Source of the DNA: Seison nebaliae
Taxonomy: Eukaryota; Rotifera; Pararotatoria; Seisonacea; Seisonidae
Assembly (NCBI GenBank): GCA_023231475.1
Contig: JALJEE010001519.1
Location: 1 to 37,551 of the forward strand
DNA: 37,551 nt
Direction: 5' to 3'
The notes under the pieces were generated by a model that saw nothing but the letters and a program-made list of their open reading frames with translations, searched no databases and was not told the origin of the DNA. Below, one piece after another: positions 1-10,892 of the stretch (positions are counted from its first letter, which is position 1; each line of letters begins with the position of its first letter). Made by a program: the position numbers and the translations under genes.

Positions 1-56
1 ATTCTTCGCCGGTTGGTCAGTTCGTTCGTCGGACGACTTCTCCTTTCTCTCTCCAT

Positions 57-671
57 TAGGTGTCTTCGTTCTCTTTCTCATTCTTCGTAAGTCAAATTTA
101 GAAACATAAAACTTTCTCGTAGTCTAAATGAGAAATAAAAAAAAACTTATCGAATGTTGAAAGACAGATGTATGAGGGGAGGGAAACTGATGGAAAAAAG
201 AGTTTTTTTTTTGGGAAAGAAAAGCCATAACAATTCTAATTTACTTTCATTTCAAACGAAGAAGAGAGAAAGAAAGTCATTTAGTTGTAATGATGAGGAG
301 AAGTAGTTCATAAATATAAGAAGTAGCTACAATTACCACGACCAATCGACATGGAATTTTGCTCGAGAGTGTAAGAAGAAATTGCATGAGTGGAATGAAT
401 AGCCGATAAATGAGAATGTTAAAGAAGAAGAAGAAAACATTTTTATTCATCAAATATTGTTTCACTTCAGAGACTATTGACAATTTGAATGAAAAAGAGG
501 AAGTTGAATGACGTCACCATAAATCCACATGTCAACAAGGACGAAGTGTCTTTAACGATGTGATATAACTAAATGGATGGACGGATTAGGAGAAAAATGG
601 AGAAAAATATATGACGGAAGAAAGTAAGCTAAAGAATCAATGAATTCATCATCATCACTTCCCACCATTCT
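57..671. other. Spacer downstream of the GMD gene
   Basis: No gene is supported here. The stretch is AT-rich with homopolymer runs. A minus-strand AATAAA (plus-strand TTTATT at 442-447) lies about 225 nt past the GMD stop and could be its polyadenylation signal. Open frames in this stretch are short and low in complexity. Confidence 0.5.
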
Positions 672-2119
<1,448 letters not shown>

Positions 2120-2696
2120 TTAATCGCAGACGTTGAAAGAATAAGGATTAATCAAAGAATTGGACGGAGGAATGGAATCTAATGGGAAATGAGAACTGTT
2201 AGAACGATTGAGTTGAGAGATTGTCGTCGTCAATGATCGGGTGGTGATCCACCCTCGAAATTCACCCTCAAACAAAATTGTTCACTTGAAATTTTTAGTT
2301 TAATAAAATGAAATATTTTAATATACTTATCGTCGGTAATAATTTACATAATCATCCGTTCCATTGAACATAAACAAACGTCAACTTCCATATAGTAACA
2401 TATGCACATAGATCTAATAATAATTCATTTGCCACTTCAACTTATTTGGCTTCTTCTTCTTTTTCTGTCGACTTAAACACTTCACATACATAATGAAGTA
2501 CGTGGATTTTTTTGTAGGCTATTCATATAATCAGTTCTTGTACAACACTCATATATCAATGGCACTTTAATAATTTACCGCTCATATTTTTCATTTATAA
2601 TTTATTTAGTTAGTTTATATCATCAGATTTTATCTGACTTATATCGCTTGAATGGAATACGTTTTCTCATCAGTTCATTATGAAATATGAGTTCCT

Positions 2697-2723
<27 letters not shown>
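2697..2723. repeat. (CT)n microsatellite
   Basis: About 13 uninterrupted CT dinucleotides. Confidence 0.95.
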
Positions 2724-2728
<5 letters not shown>

Positions 2729-3287
2729 GGAAGAAATGAGAAATTTAAAATTTAATGATAAAATTTCTACTCCACAAAATATCCAAATTGATTTTGTAAT
2801 AAAAGAAGAAGATAATTTATATATGAAATTAAAGAAAAATATAATCAAATTAAACGAAGTGAAGGTAATTGAGAAAGAGAAGTTTGTTTTGATGATGATA
2901 TATGGTGTAAATTGATGTAATACAAATCATGCTTTCGATGAAGAAGTCATGATTCAAAAACCATAATGACAATTTCACACTGTGAAACATAAACGAAATT
3001 AGAAGAACAATAGAAAAGTAATGGTGAATCGATTTATTTTTTAAAAATTCTTGATGAAATTAAGTGAGAGTTAAGTTAATTTTGATTGTTAGAGAAACGG
3101 TAGATAAGGTATCGAATTTGAGTTTGATAGAATGAAATGTCGAATTTCTTTTTTCTTCTATTCTAATTTCGTCCGGAAACGGTAAATCGTCAAGTTCACG
3201 CCGATTCCATTCCACCAATCTTCTTTCACGACCTTTCAAATGGCCAGTAGTTCTCTGGGCTTTGGAATCTCTCCTCTCTAGGAAACA

Positions 3288-3339
3288 GGGGCAAGACCGT
3301 TCATTTCATTGATTGGGTATCCTTCTTCGGTCTTGCCCC
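3288..3339. repeat. Stem-loop 1 (12-bp perfect inverted repeat)
   Basis: GGGGCAAGACCG at 3288-3299 is the exact reverse complement of CGGTCTTGCCCC at 3328-3339, with a 28-nt loop. The stem is GC-rich in an AT-rich spacer. First of three consecutive foldbacks; function unknown. Confidence 0.85.
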
Positions 3340-3344
3340 AAGTC

Positions 3345-3388
3345 GGGTACCATCGGAACAATGAAAAAGTGATGGACCGATGGTACCC
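3345..3388. repeat. Stem-loop 2 (12-bp perfect inverted repeat)
   Basis: GGGTACCATCGG at 3345-3356 pairs exactly with CCGATGGTACCC at 3377-3388 across a 20-nt loop. It starts only 5 nt after stem-loop 1. Confidence 0.85.
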
Positions 3389-3406
3389 ATTCACCCCATT
3401 TCTCAC

Positions 3407-3448
3407 TACCACTAGTCATTCCAACGATATGGACGATAACTAGTGGTA
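3407..3448. repeat. Stem-loop 3 (10-bp perfect inverted repeat)
   Basis: TACCACTAGT at 3407-3416 pairs exactly with ACTAGTGGTA at 3439-3448 across a 22-nt loop. It starts 18 nt after stem-loop 2. Confidence 0.8.
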
Positions 3449-3934
3449 TGGAAATAAACGAAATTATAAAACTTTCTTCAAATACTTATTCATAGTATAA
3501 TTGTCTCTTCAATTTATACACGAAAAGGATTAGCGCAAAAACTGAAATTTTCAGTTACAACAATGAACATTTACTCAGTTCGTTTGACGTGTCAATTTGT
3601 CATTGGCTAAATTAAATATACAACTAAAATATGTCAAATTCAACAAATAAAATGACGACACGTCATATTAGTCAGAGTTTGACAAGTAATAAAAATTGAC
3701 CAGTTGTCTTACATTTTCAGACTCAATTTCATTTTTATCCTTCCTCACATCGTTAAAAGATCGAAATCGTTTCTTTTTTTTTACTGCACGAAAAGTGCAC
3801 AAAAAATGCACGAAATTTCAATTTTTTATGCAAATCGTTGGAATGATAATAAAGACAGAATTCTTAAGATTTTACGATAAGACTATTCAATTAGCCTTCT
3901 CTCAATTTATATGTATGATAAAAAAATTAATAAA

Positions 3935-3940
3935 TTTATT
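3935..3940 (-). promoter_or_regulatory. Candidate polyadenylation signal (AATAAA)
   Basis: Minus-strand AATAAA about 35 nt past the stop at 3975 of the large PH-like gene. Its position supports the spliced 3' end ending at 3975. Confidence 0.4.
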
Positions 3941-3974
3941 TTTCTTATTAAATGTTTTTCTGTCGATCCGTCTC

Positions 3975-6900
3975 TTATTTGACCATTTGCGACGTTTTCA
4001 TTTGGAGGACCATGATCACTTTAGACAGGTTGGATAATTCTTCTAGAAATGTGATGATAATGAACAACGAGAAAGTGGAAAATGGAACCTGTTGTTAGAC
4101 TTTGATTATTCTGCAATTTACTAATATCGATCTTGTTAATTAAATTATAAAAATCCGTATTGTTATTCTGATGTTCGTGATTGGTGGGCGTGGTATGATC
4201 ATGAGCATGAGAAGGAGGAGATGTTGACGATTGTTCGGTGATGGAATTTCGATTCGTAATAATTAAAGAATCATCATCATGACTCTTCTGATGACGGTGG
4301 AATAATTTCTTCAAGAACGGTTGTTGTTGTTGTTGATCAATATCGTATCGTTGAGATTTAAATTCGTTATCGATTTTATCAATGGAAATATTGTCGATTG
4401 AAGATTCGCCATTTCTGCCCGATTGATGGTGATCGGATTGTTTAAATGAGAAATCAAGTTCCAAATCGAATAAGGAAGTTCGACTATTATTCTTCTCGTT
4501 TACATTCCTCAAATTGTGATCGTTCGGTTGATGATGATGGTGGAGATGATGGTTGTCATTGGAGGAGCATCGATTCTTCGAACTACCGAGACTTCCCGTT
4601 CTTAATCGCCGCGCACCAGATTTGATGAAGGATTTGATGGAGGACGTTCTCGTTTCTTTCAGTTTCACTTCATTCTGATTCGTCTGATTCGAATGATGAA
4701 GTGATGTGATATTAGTAACGGAATTCGCTATCAGTTTCGGTTTGACTGTAGCTGAATTTTTAATTGTCACATAACTCGACGTCAATTTACTGCCAGCAGG
4801 TGGAAGAGTGGATTGGACGGTGGAACTCTTATTCTCCACGCCCTCCACCTCCTCCTCCCCACCACCGTCATTCGTGTTAATGAGACGGTTTTGAATATTC
4901 TTCAAAAAATTCGTCGATAAATAAAGATTGGGATTTCTAATACGCGTCAATGATGATGATTTCGTTTTCTTCAAACCACTTCCCTCATTACTGACGATGG
5001 GTGGACATTCATAAGAATTTTGATTTTCACTCAATGAAAAACGAATTTTTTCTTCTTTTCTCTTATTTGTCCTGGTCGTCTTTTCTTCTTTCTTTTCTCC
5101 TTCATTAGACGTCATTTCTTCTTCTCTATTCTCTGGTTCATATTGATAATGATGAACAATATTTTGTTGTTGTTGTTGTTGTTGTTTGAGAGAATGGGTG
5201 GTCGATGATAGATGTTGAGACCAAGAGCGACGTCTCATTTCATCTAAGTCGATTTTCTTTTCATGATCATTCGACTTTTGTTTCATGCAATGATCCATAT
5301 CAGAAATTAAAGCCGACGTATCAGTATATTCATATTCCACATGAGACACTTTATTCTCGATCGGTATCGAACAAAGATAATCATTACTATCATGATAACA
5401 TTGTCTCTGTCGTTTCAATTGACTTCCATTCATTTTGTTCATTTCGAAATTATCGTCGATATCCGTATAAATTCCTGTTTGAACGATCTCCTCTTTATTC
5501 TCCAACTTCTCATCGAATTGATAATCAACGTCATTCGTCGTATTCAACTCACTCAATTTATTCGACTGACTCTCATTCGATATTTTACTGGAAAGGATGT
5601 CGTCCGAATTCGTCGAATGATACGCCGAACTTCCACTACTATTCTGACGGATAATCGCATGTTGTTCATCACACAAATTCCCACGACCAATACTCAACGT
5701 GTCCAATTGGGTGATAGGCGCCCGAATCTCCTTCTCCAATTTGAAGAAGATAGTCAAATCCTTCTCCGATTTCAATGTACCGTTCTCCGAATGAATATGA
5801 TAATCATCCAACATTCTTCCGTCACTTCTTCTCGTCTCCTGATGTGACATGGAAATGGGAATCATCTTCTCACCATGCTCCCCACCACAAACATAACTAT
5901 AAGTACAATCGTTCGACGAATCGGGAAATTTCTTAAGCGCGACCGATCTCGTCCTAATCTTTTCCATTTCATGATCAACGACGAAATCGGAAATTTTCCG
6001 TTTTCTTTCCTGACTGATGATTTGGAGGAAGTGATTGAACAGATCCGTTTTCAATCCCTCGTTCTTCTCCGATCGATAAACGGAATTATCAGAAAAAATC
6101 TGAAAAAAAAATTTTAATTTTAATAATTTTTAATTTAATTTCAACGAACTTCCATTTCATAAGTCAAATCGTTTTTCAGGAATAGTTTGAACACTTTCCT
6201 CTTATCCATTGACACATGTTCAATATCGCGATTCTTAAATTGGAAAAAAAATGATGGAAAGAGAAAATGAGAAAAAACTTCGATTATGGTGTGGAGATGG
6301 TTGGACGATAACCGTTTCAATGGTATGACGAGGATGAGAATTCGATTGCTGAAGACGAGTAGTCGTCGTCGATTCTTTCCGTTGAATTGTCGCACGTACA
6401 AATCGTACAATAATTCGTTATCATTTTGAAGGAAACTGATGAATTTGTTTGACGTCTCATCAATTCGATGAGTGTTCGATGGCGATTGAACGTGACATGA
6501 ATAAGAGTAGAGGAGAGATTCTTTCGTCTTCTCGGAATGACACGAGAAGAAGTCATTCCAATTACGCTTGTGGAAATACATAGAATCATAGAACGATTGA
6601 TGATAGTTGCCATGGCAACGACAGCTAACTTCACTTCCATCAGATGGAGCGATCAATGTTGTTGGGAGACGTACATCATATTTCTCCAATCGATAATTAT
6701 TTAAATAATGACAACGTACTTTGATCTGATGGAAATTGTCGGAGACTTTCTCGTTCGTCTTTTTCAGTTTTATATACGTTTGTAACACGCCGGAATAAAC
6801 GGCGGCGGTGCAATGCCATTTGGAGAGTTTATAAGGAAAATCGGAAATTTGTAACTTTTTATGAGCCTTCCTCTTATGTCGTCTCTTCTGCTCTTGTTTC

Positions 6901-7373
6901 TGCTGTTGATATAACTTCATAATTTTCGATTCTCTCCTCATCAATTTGATGATTTGTTCGAACGTCTGAAAAAAGGATGACGGCCATTCTATCACGTTCA
7001 ACCAGATACATCTCAATTTCTGGATTTCATTCATTGGCAAGATATTATCGATGAGGAATGAAAAGGTCGAATATTTGGAGGAGAGGTCGATCGTCAACGA
7101 TTCCAATGGATCGATCTGCTCATTGAACCACATACAAACGGTGGCAATACATCGTTTCTTACTGGCTGATTGAAGGACGTTGAAGAGATCGAGTTGCATT
7201 TGCGAACATCGATGGAAGGAATGAAAGACGTTTGGCAGGAGATTGATGAGATTAAATTTCTCGATCATCTCATAAGCCATTCTCATAATCTTTAGTTGTT
7301 TGTGTTGTTGTTGGAGTAGTTGTTGGAAGAAACTATCCAATGGCGAACGAGTTTTCACGTCGTTCATATTCAT
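3975..7373 (-). CDS. Large uncharacterised protein with PH-like segment
   Basis: Model exons on the minus strand are 7373-6279, 6233-6150, 6099-4089 and 4042-3975, giving 1,085 residues. Introns are 45, 50 and 46 nt, all starting GTT. The last exon replaces a weak read-through end with the helical ELSNLSKVIMVLQ tail. I do not recognise the family. Residues about 320-430 look like a PH fold (RRRLLVFSNRILIL, then KVFKLFLKNDLTYEME, then a closing helix NHFLQIISQ). The first 150 residues have helices with a faint Dbl-homology flavour (LLPNVFHSFHRC). Residues about 155-175 are very basic (KRRHKRKAHKK). The remaining 600 or so residues are disordered, with Gln runs, His runs and Ser/Thr-rich stretches. 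A stop lies a few codons above the ATG at 7373, so this start is usable, but an upstream exon is possible. A signalling or scaffold role would be a guess. Confidence 0.7.
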
Positions 7374-8815
7374 CCTTCGACGAATTAGTCTCTTTTTTAC
7401 ACTTCACTCACACAGTTCGAATAAAGTACACTCACTTCTTAATGTCTCTCCACTTGAAAAGTCTCACCAATCAATCACTTCGGTGGGATTGATAAAGAAG
7501 AATTAATTTAATTTTTTTCGATTGTTGTTGTTGTTGTTGTTGTGAATGTCAGAAAGAAAAGAAGATGAAAATGAGATTGGGCAAAGGAGAAAAGAATGAT
7601 GTCTGAATAGTGCTTTGATCGAAAAGAAGAGAATTTACATGCGAGAAATAATCGGGAAAGTTTTATAACAATCTTTCCTCCAACTTTCAATTTGAATCGT
7701 TCGATCGTCTTCCCAATTCTCAATTTTAATCTCATCCTCATCATCCTCATCATCATCATCATCTGGATGATCACCACCATCATTACCATTTTAAATGGTA
7801 ACCGTTTTAATAATAATTCTCATATTAATATTTTCCTCATTCATCAATTCATTACTGGATTACATAATCGATTGATAAGGTTGATTGATTAATCAGGTCA
7901 GTTCTAACCGATCTTCAATCGAAAATCAATCGATCTCATGAAAAGCTTCGCTGTTCTATGCGTCTTTCTCTTAATTACATACGGAAGCAATTTGATCGAT
8001 AAGAAGATTTCCATTTCACATTGAATCTGTCTTCTTTCTCTATCGTTTTTCGTGTCTTACTCTCATCACAACCTCAATTTCCACCGTCGTCACATGATAT
8101 TTTAGTTACGAGTAAATTTTAGAGATAATAATTCGATTAGATATCTACAAATATTCTTCTTCTTCTTTATCTTTCAAAATTATTTCAAATAAACTTTTCA
8201 CGAACACTCCCCGAAGAAAACACCTCGACAAAAATAAAATCGAACCGGATCAAATCACCTCCTGTTTACATATAATTGATTAATTAGCAGTTATTATTTT
8301 TAAGATTTTTTTTCGAAGTCAATTCGAAGGAGGAGGAGGACGACGAGAGGGAGGACGAATTGATGATAATCAATTTACTTAAACGAAAAAACAACTTCTC
8401 CCCTCGAACGGGAAAGGTTAAAGGAAGAGACTGATAAGATGTTTGTCTCTTTCGATCTGATTTCATACTCGGCAAGGTTAGATAACAAACCCACAAATGA
8501 TGATATCACATGTCACATTAAAAACCGTTATTGTGGTTACTAGCTGACAAAAGTGCTCGCCGTCTCTCCCTTCCTCCCCACCGCAACCACATGTCGGGAC
8601 AGTTACGAAAAAGATGAGATTCGTCTCGTACATTCATCATGAGACAGAGATGTCGAGGAAGAGATACACGAAACTTTCCAATATCTAATAGTTAACTTGC
8701 TAGCTCACGTTTTCGAGATGAGCTAACTCTAAGTAGCTAGATAGTAAGTTATAATTGAATATTTCACATATTCTTCCTTTCGATTAGCGCTCGCGCGTTA
8801 TGTCAGAATATATCG

Positions 8816-8847
<32 letters not shown>

Positions 8848-10892
8848 GGGAGAATCGAGAGAAGAGGAGACGTTTTAAAAGTTTGAAATCGAACATTCGG
8901 TTAGATTCATTTACGAATGATCAATGATTCAAGTGAACATTCGAATTAGCTGATGCTTTCTTCATCATCATCATCATCATTATCATCATTACAATAAAGA
9001 TGATTGAAAATCACGACATTGGATTGATTCGATACTGTGTATGATCTCGAAAATGAGCATAAATAAACAAATCATCAAATCTCAACAAATATCATTTCCA
9101 ACCACCAATTCACCACAAATTTTCATAATATTTTCGATTCTCCCATCGAACTTCAACATATCATACTTCCTTCCATCTCCAATTTAGTTCATTATCATTC
9201 ATCATTAATCGATGCGAGAGACACATTTGATAACGCAATGAATCAATTTCTTCGCAATATTATACTTTACCTTATTGTTGTCGATGATGAGAATGGAAAT
9301 GTTAATCGATCATCGATCACAACCCAAATAGGAATAGTACCGTAGAACATGTAAATAATTAATATTGTTAATTTATTATAAACAATCGAGAAAATTGATC
9401 AATTATCGATTTGATCTATCGACTTTTTTCAACATAAACAAAAGATATTTTATTTTCAATTTTTTTTATTAATCTTCTTTAAAAGAATCTTCAATTAGTT
9501 CCAAGAATCTTTCAAATCTAAATCATCATCATCATCATCATCATCGAGATAAATTTCTTTATAGTTCCAATCGACATTTTTTTCTTTCACCTCCACTCAA
9601 TAAATTGATATATATTGAGATATGTTTATTGATTTTATTCCGTCAATAAATTCATAAATTTTCAATCGTTAACATATCTTCAAACATTTTTTACTTTAAA
9701 AAACTTAAATGCATTTTACCATTTTCTATGACATGAGTGCCCAAATGAACATTTATCTTTCACTTTTCTTTTCTTTTTTTTTCCGGAGATAAGAAGAAGA
9801 ATCGCATTCTCCTTTACACTCTCGCCATCCAAATACATGATGATTAAGAATTGATTGTTTATCTTCTCCTTTTTTACGTTTTTTTCGGATGGAATTGAGA
9901 AAAAATATATTGAATTTATTTTTAAAAATTTCAAAGAAACGACAATTTACGATCACATCCTTTATGATAGGGAGCAGTGATCTCTAAAGAGTTTGATCAA
10001 TAAGGGGAGAAGAAAAGTGTATTCAAAATCGGAAAGGAAAGAAACTTTCAATTCTTTCAATCATTTTGAAAACGAAAATATTTTTTTTACTGAAATGATA
10101 AAAAATGAGTCACAAATGAAACAAGAAAAAAAAAGAAGAATAAGATTACGACATAAGCAATAGTTGTAGTAGTAGTAGTAGTAGTAGTAAGTAGTAGTAG
10201 TAGTTGTAGTAGTAATAATGATGACGATGATGTTGATGGTGGTGGTGGTAATGATGGTAGAAAGAAATGAAATCCCATTTTGGTGAGAGATCGAATAATT
10301 TAAAATAAGAAAAAAAAGATGAATTTCCATTTCCTGGTATGAAGAAGAATGGATCATCATTATGAGCTCGGTAAGATTAGAAAATGATATTAATATCGAA
10401 AAAAAACGGAAAGAAAGAAGAGATTTTTTCATAAAGAAGAGATCATAAAATTTTCATCAATTACTTCATTGAATTTTCATAGATTTTACATCGATCTATC
10501 TCTCTTTGTGTTTCACGTTCTGTTTCTTTCACTTTTTGAGACAGAAGATAAAAAAAAATAGAACTACAAATTTGTTTATTATTTCCATGGCACTCGGGTG
10601 GCGTTCCATGATAGAAGGCGGAGAGGACGAGTTGGAATAAAAAAAATATTTTTGAAAATAAATCTCTTTTTTTTTTCCTCCCAATTCCATCCTCTCTCTC
10701 ATTACTAATCTTTTTCTTTTCTTCTTCTTTTTGAAATTTAAAATGTTTTTACATTCAATTCAACAATTACGTAACGATCAATAAGAGATATGAGTAACAG
10801 GAACGATTGACGTGTATTTAGAGGAGGTGGAGGAGAGGGAAAGGGAAAGAGAAAGGAGATTAGAAAGAGAAAAAAGAAACCTAATCGAACAT
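7374..10892. other. Long AT-rich spacer
   Basis: No gene is supported over 3.5 kb. It contains a (TG)n tract (8815-8848), ATC/CAT triplet runs (about 8957-8990 and 9522-9545), and a TAG/GTA-type triplet tract (about 10166-10215). Open frames here translate to low-complexity Phe/Ile/Lys- or Tyr-run peptides. It may hold 5' exons or promoters of the gene ending at 3975 and the 3' UTR of the DBHS gene; a minus-strand AATAAA occurs near 10575. Confidence 0.5.
8815..8848. repeat. (TG)n microsatellite
   Basis: TG dinucleotide tract with one TGCG interruption near its right end. Confidence 0.9.

Larger units (their letters stand above)
2120..3974. other. Spacer with CT microsatellite and stem-loop cluster
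   Basis: No gene is supported. It holds a (CT)n tract at about 2697-2723 and three consecutive perfect inverted repeats at 3288-3448, listed separately. The only open frame of note (2727-2915, +) codes for a Lys/Ile/Asn-rich peptide typical of chance AT-rich sequence. The promoter of GMD presumably lies just above 2119. Confidence 0.5.

Noticed and set aside
1-92. A canonical GTAAGT at 87-92 after an open C/T-rich stretch, like the end of a plus-strand exon; also a short open minus-strand frame from an ATG at 56.
   Set aside because: No following plus-strand exon is seen for 24 kb, the open stretch is low in complexity, and the donor differs from all others here. The minus frame is only 18 codons before the edge.
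2727-2915. 62-codon plus-strand frame.
   Set aside because: Lys/Ile/Asn-rich composition expected of AT-rich spacer, no recognisable domain, no splice partner.
3288-3448. Stem-loops as a microRNA cluster.
   Set aside because: Perfect stems are only 10-12 bp and do not extend to the 20 or so paired bases of a typical precursor.
5205-5847. Long plus-strand frames opposite the PH-like gene, and similar frames opposite the RhoGEF and DBHS genes.
   Set aside because: They are shadows of the coding strand, with no domain features of their own.
10061-10432. 123-codon minus-strand frame with Thr and Tyr runs.
   Set aside because: It is a translation of triplet microsatellites and T-rich sequence.
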